Part shown: piece by piece, positions 48,752-56,795 of the stretch | How positions within the stretch are numbered: the stretch's first letter is position 1 | Layout of the letters: the number at the start of each line of letters is the position of its first letter | Assembly (NCBI GenBank): GCA_021772975.1 | Contig: JAJFKY010000016.1 | Span: 248,001 to 312,000 of the forward strand | Direction: 5' to 3' | DNA from: Gammaproteobacteria bacterium | GTDB lineage: Bacteria; Pseudomonadota; Gammaproteobacteria; Xanthomonadales; Wenzhouxiangellaceae | DNA: 64,000 bases | Translations under genes and position numbers: made by a program | Notes under the pieces: generated by a model | Database searches by the model: none | What the model saw: only the letters and a program-made list of their open reading frames with translations | Told to the model about the DNA's origin: nothing

Positions 48752-49681
48752 TCATGGTTTAATGGCCAGCAGGCTGAGGACACTGAAATGCGGCGGCCGC
48801 CGTTCACTGGCGGCCTGCATGATCTGGGTCTCGGCCAGGCCTGCTTGTTTGGCCAGTTTACGCAATTCCGTCTGGGTAAAGCCCAGATTGGCGTGGCTGT
48901 AAGGCGCGACCATATTGGCGTGGGAATGTTTTTTCAGGGTTGCGGCCAGCAGCCGGCCACCGGAGCGCAATACCCTGGCCGCTTCCCGGAATGCCCGGGC
49001 GGGTTGATCCGAGTAAGGCAGAGCATGCAGCATCAATACGGTGTCAAATTCGCCATCATCCAGCGGCAGTTGATGCATATCGCCCTGACGGAACTCAATA
49101 TTGGTCAACTCGGTGGTGCGCTGATTGCCGGCCGCGACCACTTTGTCACTGATATCTACGCACACCATCCGTCTGGCCTGGGGCGCGAGCAACTCCGCGG
49201 TCACGCCGTCACCCGAAGCAATATCCAGCACCTCGCCCAATTCCAGCAGGCGCACCAACGAGCGCGCGGTGGCCTCCCAGGTCCGGCCCGGAGAATAATG
49301 CCGCTCCATATCACCAGCCACCGCGTCGGCCCAGTTATGCGAGGATGCCCGCGCCTGCAGCACCTTGCTGATACGGTCACGGTCCTGCAGCAACAATGGA
49401 TCATCAGCCTGCCGGGCCAGGGTCTGCCACAACGCGTGGGCCGGGGAATCAGCCTGCGCTTCGGTAGCACGATAGTAAACGGATACGCCGGCGCGACGGT
49501 CAGTCACCAAACCGGCTTCTTTAAGTCTGGCCAGATGAGTGGAAACACGCGGCTGCGCCAGATGGGTGATCGCAGCCAGTTCCGCCACGCTGAGTTCTTC
49601 GTGTTCCAGCAAGTGCAGCAGCCGCATGCGGGTGTTGTCCGCGAACAGCCGGCACAGTCCTGATGTCTGTCCGAGGTCGAT
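48752..49681 (-). CDS. ArsR-type repressor fused to a SAM-dependent methyltransferase
   Basis: A protein of about 291 residues from the first ATG (49627), or 309 with an extended N-terminus. An ArsR winged helix (about 1-90: [29 protein letters not shown]) is followed by a Rossmann methyltransferase ([51 protein letters not shown]). The motif [19 protein letters not shown] normally opens the ArsR domain, but its first part is encoded upstream of the ATG. The open frame reaches a TAG at 49694-49696 without ATG, GTG or TTG. The best start is an ATC at 49679-49681, eight bases after AGAAGG. Such fusions occur near metH and methionine-cycle genes, as with SahR, suggesting feedback on metH. Confidence 0.85.
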   Translation of the reverse strand: MDLGQTSGLCRLFADNTRMRLLHLLEHEELSVAELAAITHLAQPRVSTHLARLKEAGLVTDRRAGVSVYYRATEAQADSPAHALWQTLARQADDPLLLQDRDRISKVLQARASSHNWADAVAGDMERHYSPGRTWEATARSLVRLLELGEVLDIASGDGVTAELLAPQARRMVCVDISDKVVAAGNQRTTELTNIEFRQGDMHQLPLDDGEFDTVLMLHALPYSDQPARAFREAARVLRSGGRLLAATLKKHSHANMVAPYSHANLGFTQTELRKLAKQAGLAETQIMQAASERRPPHFSVLSLLAIKP

Positions 49682-49686
49682 AACTA

Positions 49687-49712
49687 TATCCTTCTATCGG
49701 GATAAAGAGATA
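49687..49712. promoter_or_regulatory. Candidate operator of the ArsR-methyltransferase-metH operon
   Basis: On the minus strand the arms TATCTCTTTATC and GATAGAAGGATA flank CC, with 9 of 12 positions complementary. It lies just upstream of the likely start and overlaps the AGAAGG ribosome binding site. This is a typical location for an ArsR-type autoregulatory operator. It may also affect the divergent gene at 49816. Confidence 0.5.
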
Positions 49713-49815
49713 AGCCTATCGGTACTCAGGGTCGCGGTCAACTCTTAAGCAGAGCTGGCAGCCGCATGGAATAATGCCTGCCGGGAATTGGATTTGAGAT
49801 AAGCGGAGAAAACCC

Positions 49816-50955
49816 ATGCAACGCCTTTTATCAACGCTCTTGCTGAGCCTGGTCTGTTCGGCACTGTGGGCACAGGCTGATTATTATCCGCCGCGTCATC
49901 ACTGGCAGACCCGCGGCGCTGAACAGGTCGGATTTGATCCGGACAAACTGGCGGCGGCAGTGGCTTTCGCCCGCACGCAGGCAGTGACCGAACCCAGCGA
50001 CCTGCGGCAGATTCTGCTGGATACCTATGTTGGCCGCGAGCCGGATTACCGGGTGCTTGGTCCGACGGCGCCGCGCGCTCAGGACAGCGGCATGGTGATC
50101 CGGGGCGGCTACCTGATTGCGCAATGGGGTGATACCCGCCGGGTGGATATGACTTTCAGCGCGGTCAAAAGTTACCTGTCGACGGTCGCCGGGCTGGCGC
50201 TCGCCGACGGTTTGATCGACGATGTGCATGCTCCGCTGGCAGGTTATGTGACCGATGGCAAGTTCAGCAGCGAACATAACCGCGCCATTACCTGGCAGCA
50301 CCTGCTGCAGCAAACCTCAGACTGGCAGGGCAGCTTATGGGAAACACCGGACTGGGCCGACCGGCCGGTCGGTGAGACGCTGCAGGCACAGCAAAACCGC
50401 GTGCTGCATCCGCCCGGCGGCCATTTCAAATATAACGATGTGCGGGTCAATTTGCTGGCTTATGCCCTGTTGCAGGTATGGCGCGAACCACTGCCACAAA
50501 TTCTTAAACGCCGCATTATGGATCCCATCGGGGCTTCCAATACCTGGCGCTGGCATGGTTATGAAAACTCCTGGGTGGAACTGGATGGACTGCGCATGCA
50601 GTCGGTATCCGGTGGCGGTCACTTTGGTGGCGGCCTGTTTATCAGCGCCGAGGATCATGCGCGTTTTGGTTTGCTGTTTTTGCGCAAAGGCCGCTGGGCT
50701 GACCGGCAGCTGTTTCCCGAGAGCTGGGTGGAACAGGCTGTGCAGCCAGCCGAAGTGCGTCCGGACTACGGTTATATGTGGTGGCTGAACACCGGCCGGG
50801 AACGTATTCCGGCAGCGCCCGAATCGGCCTATTACGCCGCCGGCTTCGGTGGCAACTATGTGTATGTCGATAACGACAACGACCTGGTTATCGTGCTGCG
50901 CTGGATACCGGATATTGCGGCCGTGGTGCAGCGGTTTCTGCAGGCACTTGATTAG
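49816..50955 (+). CDS. Secreted serine hydrolase, class C beta-lactamase-like
   Basis: A 379-residue exported enzyme of the beta-lactamase/transpeptidase fold (PF00144 type). The signal peptide is MQRLLSTLLLSLVCSALWAQA. The nucleophile is in FSAVKSYLSTVAGLAL (SxxK, Ser and Lys three apart), and the Tyr motif is KYNDVRVN (YxN type). A closing GGNYVYVDNDNDLVIVLRW fits the family in place of a KTG motif. RBS GGAGAAA is upstream. Substrate unknown; these include esterases, D-amino acid hydrolases and lactamases. It is divergent from the regulator gene, with a short shared region. Confidence 0.87.
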   Translation: MQRLLSTLLLSLVCSALWAQADYYPPRHHWQTRGAEQVGFDPDKLAAAVAFARTQAVTEPSDLRQILLDTYVGREPDYRVLGPTAPRAQDSGMVIRGGYLIAQWGDTRRVDMTFSAVKSYLSTVAGLALADGLIDDVHAPLAGYVTDGKFSSEHNRAITWQHLLQQTSDWQGSLWETPDWADRPVGETLQAQQNRVLHPPGGHFKYNDVRVNLLAYALLQVWREPLPQILKRRIMDPIGASNTWRWHGYENSWVELDGLRMQSVSGGGHFGGGLFISAEDHARFGLLFLRKGRWADRQLFPESWVEQAVQPAEVRPDYGYMWWLNTGRERIPAAPESAYYAAGFGGNYVYVDNDNDLVIVLRWIPDIAAVVQRFLQALD

Positions 50956-50960
50956 TGGAT

Positions 50961-50989
50961 GCATAAAAAAGCCGCCAGGCCGGCGGCTT
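50961..50989 (-). terminator. Terminator between convergent genes
   Basis: AAGCCGCC (50969-50976) and GGCGGCTT (50982-50989) form a stem with a 5-base loop. The minus-strand side is followed by TTTTTT, making a good terminator for the 51016-53958 gene. It is also close enough to the stop at 50955 to serve the serine hydrolase gene on the other strand, with a weaker T-tract. Confidence 0.85.
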
Positions 50990-51015
50990 CCAAACATCAC
51001 ATCACATGACTTGCG

Positions 51016-53958
51016 CTACCTCAGCGGCGGTACGAGATCTTCAAAGCCATCGACCAGAATATCCTCTGACCCCAGGCAGGACTGTACTCTGACATCATCA
51101 ATAAACCAGCCATCATCGGCGCGGCCAAGGGTGCCATCGGTGCCCAGCCGGAAGCGGAAACGCACGGTTTCGCCCTGGAAGTCCGACAGATCAACCACTG
51201 ACTCGAAGAAATCCTGAGGATCAGCACACCATGCCTGCAGACCAACCAGCGGATTGGGGCCAGTCATAAAGTTATTGACGGTGCCATCGTAGGGGTCCGT
51301 AGCCAGGTCCATATCGGTGACCTGGGTCCAGGTGACGCCATCATCACTGCTGATTTCCAGAACAGCCGCATCCCAGCAGGCGTTATTGGCTGCATCGGCC
51401 TCGATGGTCTGACTGTTCTGGTAGCGCAGTACCATCGGCAACTCGCCGGTTGGCAACGTCACCGGTGGCGAGACCAGTAACTGATCGGAGATGCTGGGCA
51501 GATCTTCGGCGAACCAGGCAAAGCTGCCACTGGAGGTTTCCGCGCCGGAACGCTGCCAGGTGTTCTGAGTGCCACTGGATGTCCAGCCGTTGTCGCCATT
51601 TTCAATATCATCATCAAACAGGATATTGGTGGGCGAACCGGCCGGGCAGTCACCAGGCGCCGGTTCGGTAGTGAAGTTGAACGTCTGACTGATCTGTTCG
51701 CCACAGGCATTGACTGAGCGCACCCGCCAGAAATAACGGCTATTGGAGTCCAGTGGATTGGCAACAATGTGTGGCGACGCGGCCACTGTGGCGGTATATT
51801 CGATACTGCTGAAATCCTGATCATCATCAATTTCAATAATGAACTGATCGGTCTGACCGGTGCCCATCCAGAACAGTTCGGGCTGCACGCTGACCAGCGT
51901 GGCCGAGTTAGGCGGCATTTGCAGCATCGGTACATCGGGTACCTGGTCGAAGACGTTGGCGGCTACCGTCAGGCTGCGATCGGTGGCGCCGGAAGCGGTG
52001 CCAAGAATATCAATCAGATTCAAACCAGTCGCAGCGGCAGCGCTGATGCTGATCTGCGCTACGGTGGCGTTGCCGGGAATGACCGGGTTGACGGTAAAGC
52101 TGCCGCTGACGCCGGTCGGCGGTGAATCCAGCGCCAGGGTGACCGGGTTAACAAAATCAGAAATACTACCCACATTAATCGTAATGTCATCCAGATCATC
52201 CGGTGCACAGACCTGCTGCTGGGTATTGGCGGCACTGAGGGTGAAGCCGGGCTCGCCGCAGGCCGCAAAGCGGAAAGAGGCAATTTGGGTTGACCAGTTA
52301 TTGGTGGCGTTGTGCTGGGCGGTAAACCAGAAGGTACAACCGTCCACCGGGTCGACATTCAGCGAGGTGTAATCCCCGTAACGGACACTGCTGTTGGGTG
52401 CCAGACCTTCAATAATACTGACCTCGCCCTGCGGCATGGTGCCGATGGAGTCGGTGGACAGACGGCCGTTGTAGCGCATACCGGGAAACACATCATCACC
52501 GGCGCCGGTATCACCCACTCCGGCCACGTTGTAACCGGCCACGATATTGCCCGCTTCATCCTGGGCCACACTGGCCATCCAGCGGCTGATCCCGTCAGTG
52601 CCGTTAATGCTGCCTGGCTCGGTGACCGAACCCTCCTGGAAGCTACTGTAACCACTGCCATTACTACGCAATTCAAACCAGCGGACACCCCCGATATCGG
52701 TGTCCGTCACATCCGTTACCATATTCGCTACGATGGATTCATAGCTGCCGAAATTGCGATATTGGGCGCGCCACATAATCGGTTGCAGCAGGGCAAATAA
52801 AGTGGTGCCGGAACCAGGTTGGGTCAGGCAGCCGCTGAACACCAGGTTGCAGAACTCGGAATCAAACTCCGCGACCGAGACATTGATCGGACCGGTAAAG
52901 GAACTGTTGCCCGGGGTGTCAAAGTCAGCGACGAATTCCCACAACTCAATGATGTCGGTGGTCGGCATTCCGGTCGGGCCATGGATTTCAGTATCGCGGT
53001 GGCGCATAAATAAACCGGGTGAACCGTTGGGCGGTTCCAGGTCACCGTCCCAGTCAACCGGCATGATGTGCTGAAAACCAAAACCCGGCAGACCGGGGCC
53101 GGTAAATACCAATGGCGCCCGGGCGGTCAGACCCTCGATCATATTGACGCGGTCGAGCGCATATTGACGCGGCCCCTCATTGGCCCCGATGTAGTAAGCA
53201 TCCGGCCAGACACCGTATTTCGGATAGTCCGGCAGTCCGCCGGTTGCGGAAATAAATTCGTATAAAAACCAGGAGCCGATGGTCGGGTCGTCGGTCTGGG
53301 AAATGTACACACAAAATGAGTTACCGGTGAATTCAGTCACCACCCAGCGGCCCGGTTGCATACCCGGACCGTTATCAACGGTTTCGTCGAAATTAACGAT
53401 CGGATCGCCGGAGGCGTTGGTACACCCGGTGCCCGAACCGGCTGCCAGATCTTCCAGGTCAAAGTTGGCCGCTACGCTGCCATCGGTTTTATCCAGTATC
53501 AGCACCTGCGTACCACCAACTCCCCCACCGCCATTGACCGTTTGCAGATAAAAGTTGTTACCGATATCACCTACCGTGTCGGACGGATTGACGCCGGTAA
53601 AACCGGTGCCCGGTTCATTCACGATGACGGTGCCGAAATCCGGGTCGCCGCCGCCGTTATTGCGGCTGGCCTGAAACTGCCGGTCGATCAACGGGTCGCG
53701 CTCAACGGGCCTGGGTTCGCGTGGCGGCGGATTGAAATCTTTGTCGTTGCTCAGTGGCATCTCACGAATCGGATCGCCCGGCCGCCATAGCGACGGCGCC
53801 GGCAAACTGGCCGGATCAATATTGATGATCACCGGTGAGACCGCGCCGCCGAGCGTATCCGCGCCCTGTATGGTGGTGGTTTGCTGGGCCAGTAAAGGGG
53901 TACAGAAAAGACCTGCCAGGCAAATGGCCCACGCCCCGAAACGTGCTGATTTAAACAT
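51016..53958 (-). CDS. Large secreted protein, paralogue of the 578-residue protein, with DGFE tail
   Basis: A 980-residue exported protein. The signal peptide ends LFCTPLLAQ (about residue 24). The N-terminal core (about 30-560) has the same motif order as the product of 15719-17455: IQGADTLGGAVSP, SLWRPGDPIREMP, GDPIVNFDETVDNG, LPDYPKYGVWPDAYYIG, LFMRHRDTEIHG and RYGDYTSLNVDPVDGCTFWF. It is followed by about 70 residues of an immunoglobulin-like domain, an Fn3-like domain (about 690-785, YFWRVRSVNACGEQ), and a jellyroll/MAM-like module (about 800-960, GETVRFRFRLGTDG...DDGWFIDDVRVQSC). The tail is EDILVDGFEDLVPPLR. Cotranscription with the DUF4097-like gene 21 bases upstream is likely. Confidence 0.82.
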   Translation of the reverse strand: MFKSARFGAWAICLAGLFCTPLLAQQTTTIQGADTLGGAVSPVIINIDPASLPAPSLWRPGDPIREMPLSNDKDFNPPPREPRPVERDPLIDRQFQASRNNGGGDPDFGTVIVNEPGTGFTGVNPSDTVGDIGNNFYLQTVNGGGGVGGTQVLILDKTDGSVAANFDLEDLAAGSGTGCTNASGDPIVNFDETVDNGPGMQPGRWVVTEFTGNSFCVYISQTDDPTIGSWFLYEFISATGGLPDYPKYGVWPDAYYIGANEGPRQYALDRVNMIEGLTARAPLVFTGPGLPGFGFQHIMPVDWDGDLEPPNGSPGLFMRHRDTEIHGPTGMPTTDIIELWEFVADFDTPGNSSFTGPINVSVAEFDSEFCNLVFSGCLTQPGSGTTLFALLQPIMWRAQYRNFGSYESIVANMVTDVTDTDIGGVRWFELRSNGSGYSSFQEGSVTEPGSINGTDGISRWMASVAQDEAGNIVAGYNVAGVGDTGAGDDVFPGMRYNGRLSTDSIGTMPQGEVSIIEGLAPNSSVRYGDYTSLNVDPVDGCTFWFTAQHNATNNWSTQIASFRFAACGEPGFTLSAANTQQQVCAPDDLDDITINVGSISDFVNPVTLALDSPPTGVSGSFTVNPVIPGNATVAQISISAAAATGLNLIDILGTASGATDRSLTVAANVFDQVPDVPMLQMPPNSATLVSVQPELFWMGTGQTDQFIIEIDDDQDFSSIEYTATVAASPHIVANPLDSNSRYFWRVRSVNACGEQISQTFNFTTEPAPGDCPAGSPTNILFDDDIENGDNGWTSSGTQNTWQRSGAETSSGSFAWFAEDLPSISDQLLVSPPVTLPTGELPMVLRYQNSQTIEADAANNACWDAAVLEISSDDGVTWTQVTDMDLATDPYDGTVNNFMTGPNPLVGLQAWCADPQDFFESVVDLSDFQGETVRFRFRLGTDGTLGRADDGWFIDDVRVQSCLGSEDILVDGFEDLVPPLR

Positions 53959-53979
53959 GGGTTACTTCCTTGAGAGTTG

Positions 53980-54834
53980 TTATTTTGCGGTTGTCCGCAG
54001 GATTTCACTGCCGGTATTGATCAGCCGAATATACCCTGTATCGCTTTGCAGATACAGTTTTTGGGGGTGTTTGCCGGTGTGCATATTGACCTGACGGCCG
54101 GTTAGTTCGCGGTTGCGCAGCAACTCCAGATCATTGGTGGTCTTGGGGCGCCCGGACAGCATTTCGAAGCGCATTGGCATGTCCGGGTAATAGCGGACAT
54201 TGATGTCACCCCGAATGGTCTGAATCCGTCCGCGGTCGCGGCTGTCGAGCTGGTCGGTACGTGGAACAAACTGCACGCTGACATCACCATTATTGGTATT
54301 GATAGCCACCGCCGCGGCGCTTTCCAGCGAGACCGCCTGGTCGACCGCCTGGACCTTGATGTGATTGTTCATTTTTTTGCTGGAAACCTCGCCATGCTCG
54401 GCGATGATTTCGATATTCACGCCCTCCGGTACCAGCAGGGCAGCGTCAACGCGGCCTTCCCGCGGTGAAGCCGGTTGCCCGTCTTCTGGGTAGACCACCT
54501 TCACAGCAATGCGCCGGTCGGTGCGCTCAACCATCAATTCCGCGACTTTGGGCTGAGCGCCGATTTTCTGCATCACCGCGTGAAACAGTGCCATCCGGTC
54601 ACCGCTCTGGCGCAAACGGATATCTCCCCAGCGGTTATCCAGCACCAGGGTGGTGCCGGCCGGAATCTGCTCTTCCCAGTCCAGGCGTACCAGCTCATAA
54701 GCGGCTTCGTCCTGGCTGGTCAGAGTGGCTGGTTCGGCTGCTGAAAAGCCACTTGAAATGATCAGTGAAATGATGAATATCAAAGAGTTGCAGACGGTTG
54801 TCAGGCTGGGTTGGTGATCTGTGCTGTGCTTCAT
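53980..54834 (-). CDS. Exported DUF4097-like protein
   Basis: A 284-residue exported protein with a signal sequence (about 14-33, NSLIFIISLIISSGFSAAEP). The mature part alternates beta-strand motifs (TLVLDNRWGDIRLRQSGDRM, RIAVKVVYPEDG, INTNNGDVSVQFVP, DINVRYYPDMPMRFEM), as in DUF4097-type beta-strand repeat proteins. No enzyme motif is seen. It is directly upstream of the large secreted protein gene, with a 21-base gap. It is divergent from the methyltransferase gene. Confidence 0.7.
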   Translation of the reverse strand: MKHSTDHQPSLTTVCNSLIFIISLIISSGFSAAEPATLTSQDEAAYELVRLDWEEQIPAGTTLVLDNRWGDIRLRQSGDRMALFHAVMQKIGAQPKVAELMVERTDRRIAVKVVYPEDGQPASPREGRVDAALLVPEGVNIEIIAEHGEVSSKKMNNHIKVQAVDQAVSLESAAAVAINTNNGDVSVQFVPRTDQLDSRDRGRIQTIRGDINVRYYPDMPMRFEMLSGRPKTTNDLELLRNRELTGRQVNMHTGKHPQKLYLQSDTGYIRLINTGSEILRTTAK

Positions 54835-54911
54835 GGATAATGGCGTGATGAGTAATCAACTGCCTAGCATAGTTTTAGTAGCGGCTTTCGGCAATCCGGA
54901 GTCTGACGCGT

Positions 54912-55688
54912 ATGGCTGAAATCCACACTTTACCGTCTTCCGGACAGGCCGCGCCGGATGAGATTATCAGCCAGCAACCGGCGGCCTGGGTTGATCTGCC
55001 GGCGGATGATCAGCACCAGTTGCTGCTTGCGCTGGTAGGCACGACTTTTGGTCAGCAGCCGGAACAGCAGCTCAAACTTATCCGCGCCAGCCGGGCGCGC
55101 TTTGCCCGCCGTTTTGTGCGCATGGCCGCTGTCAGCAAGCACCATACCGTGCTGGAAATAGGTTCGGGGTGCGGTTTTGGTACGCGTGTGCTGGCGGCAA
55201 AAGCCACCCGGGTGCTGGCCTGTGATATCAGCCCGGCTTACCTGAGTTATGCACGACACGAATGTGCTGACCTGAACAATATTGAATTCATTCAGACTCA
55301 CAGTCGTTCGCTGACGGTGTTGGCAGACCAGAGTGTGGATGTGGTGATTTCAATTTCGGTGTTTATCCATCTGAACCTGTACGACATCTATTGGTATTGC
55401 CGGGAAATTGCCCGGGTGCTGAAACCGGAGGGACGGTTGTGCTTTGATTTTGCCGATAGTGACAAATTATTCCGGCGCGATTGGCTGCGGCCCGCCAATG
55501 GCCGCTCACGTGATCACTTTTTTGTTGAGCAGGCGGGGCATTATCTGGACGGACCGACTGATTTACCGCAATTAATGCAATGGAATTCCCTGCGCGGCAT
55601 CCTGAATGTGGCGCGGCGATGTGGTTTGCGTCTGGTACGCCGCCGCAGTGACCGGCTGCTGTTCAAAAAAATGCCAGCCGAAGAATAA
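54912..55688 (+). CDS. SAM-dependent methyltransferase, class I
   Basis: A 258-residue soluble methyltransferase. The Rossmann motifs are VLEIGSGCGFGTRVLAA (motif I, about 78-94), VLACDISPAYLSYARHE (motif II, Asp of the adenosine ribose), VDVVISISVFIHLNLYDIYWY (motif IV) and EIARVLKPEGRLCFDFAD (motif V). An N-terminal region (about 1-70, DLPADDQHQLLLALVG) precedes the fold. Substrate unknown. GGAG lies about ten bases before the start. Its function is not tied to its neighbours by sequence. Confidence 0.88.
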   Translation: MAEIHTLPSSGQAAPDEIISQQPAAWVDLPADDQHQLLLALVGTTFGQQPEQQLKLIRASRARFARRFVRMAAVSKHHTVLEIGSGCGFGTRVLAAKATRVLACDISPAYLSYARHECADLNNIEFIQTHSRSLTVLADQSVDVVISISVFIHLNLYDIYWYCREIARVLKPEGRLCFDFADSDKLFRRDWLRPANGRSRDHFFVEQAGHYLDGPTDLPQLMQWNSLRGILNVARRCGLRLVRRRSDRLLFKKMPAEE

Positions 55689-55690
55689 GC

Positions 55691-55768
55691 CCACAGCTGG
55701 ACGTGGGCGGCAATGTATAGCGTCGCTAAACGATGCCGCCCGAGCTGGACGGAGCAATCTTAGCGACG
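55691..55768. repeat. Nested inverted repeats between convergent genes
   Basis: Three nested palindromes fill this gap: CCCAC-N8-GTGGG (55691-55708), GGGCGGCA with TGCCGCCC (55706-55742), and CGTCGCTAA (55722-55730) with TTAGCGACG (55760-55768), which contains the stop of the DNRLRE gene. They may end both transcripts. There is no T-run. Confidence 0.4.
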
Positions 55769-56584
55769 TAATCCAGCCACAGCGGTTGCGCACAGCAGCA
55801 GTGATATCAGTATCAGCAGTGATACCGCGGATAGGGCCGGGACCGCGGCAGGTGGTGGCAACGGCGGTGGTGGCGGCGGTAATACGCCGGCTTCGAAGCT
55901 GACCGTCAAGACCGGTTGAGTATCGGGCTGGCTGATATTTTCCCGGCTGGAAATTCGCCGGGCATTCATGTCGCCGGTTTCATCGCCAAGAATAATCCAG
56001 CCAAAATTACCGGCCGGATTGCTGACCATAGCCTGAACATCAGCGATCAGTTGGGCGGAATCAAAAGCAAATTCGCCGTTACCGTTACTCAGGCTGGTGA
56101 CGGCCGAGGGCTGAGGCTGAAAGTCTCCACCCGGCGTAGTCCACAGCATGGTGTCAAAAAAGGTGTGCAGCCAGGTCGCGTCATCGGGTGTTGCGCCGGT
56201 GCCACCGCCCTCCGGTCCGGGCGCATCGGAGGTGCCTTCTCCCCAGTCGGTGCTGATGCGGTGCACGCTGGCGTCAAACGAAGTGGCGCCCGGCGGAACC
56301 ATATTGACACTGATGGTCAGGCTGACATCATTCACCAGGCTGTCGGTCGGTATGGCGCTTAAATCAAAGGCCAGCACCGCCCGTCGCAGCACATTGCCGG
56401 CGTTGGGTCCGGTCATGCCAAAAAACAGATATTCACCGGCGCCGTTGCTCAGATCGCCCAGTGGGCGTTCGTACAGGGTGTTGTCACGCACCGGCAGCAG
56501 ATCGACGGTCATCGGTTGCGCCCATCCGGTCACAGCATTGAGACCGCAGACCAGGAGTAGTGATTTCAGTAGCTTATGTTGCAT
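55760..56584 (-). CDS. DNRLRE-like exported protein with IPTL-CTERM-like tail
   Basis: A 274-residue protein with a signal peptide (about 1-22, LLLVCGLNAVTGWAQ). The mature part (about 24-230) is DNRLRE-like: PVRDNTLYERPLGDLSNGAGEYLFFGMTG with RRAVLAFDLSAIP and VSLTISV, as in beta-sandwich modules of surface proteins. A Pro-rich linker (PPPPPPLPPP) leads to the tail VPALSAVSLLILISLLLCAT and GLRR, a hydrophobic helix with a basic end. This is an IPTL-CTERM-type variant. Its first residues (VPAL.A) resemble those of the 1813-residue protein (VPAM.A). Confidence 0.75.
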   Translation of the reverse strand: MQHKLLKSLLLVCGLNAVTGWAQPMTVDLLPVRDNTLYERPLGDLSNGAGEYLFFGMTGPNAGNVLRRAVLAFDLSAIPTDSLVNDVSLTISVNMVPPGATSFDASVHRISTDWGEGTSDAPGPEGGGTGATPDDATWLHTFFDTMLWTTPGGDFQPQPSAVTSLSNGNGEFAFDSAQLIADVQAMVSNPAGNFGWIILGDETGDMNARRISSRENISQPDTQPVLTVSFEAGVLPPPPPPLPPPAAVPALSAVSLLILISLLLCATAVAGLRR

Positions 56585-56795
56585 AGTTCTTCACAGAATA
56601 TTCGCAAAAAATGAGTTATCGTAGCTGGGTTAGACCACTTGAGATTGCCGGTCCAGTGCGTTGCTACAGACAGCGTGGCAAGATTAAGCAGCAGATTGAT
56701 GCTGATGTCAACGAATAAAAACTTTTAACGTTGGTAGGCTTAATACCACAGCAAAAAATACACAACGAGCATTCATAACCAGCCAGGTAAATATT

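Noticed and set aside
48740-49663. A 307-residue plus-strand open frame
   Set aside because: Antisense to the ArsR-methyltransferase gene, which has intact domain motifs. The plus-strand product has no recognisable domain.
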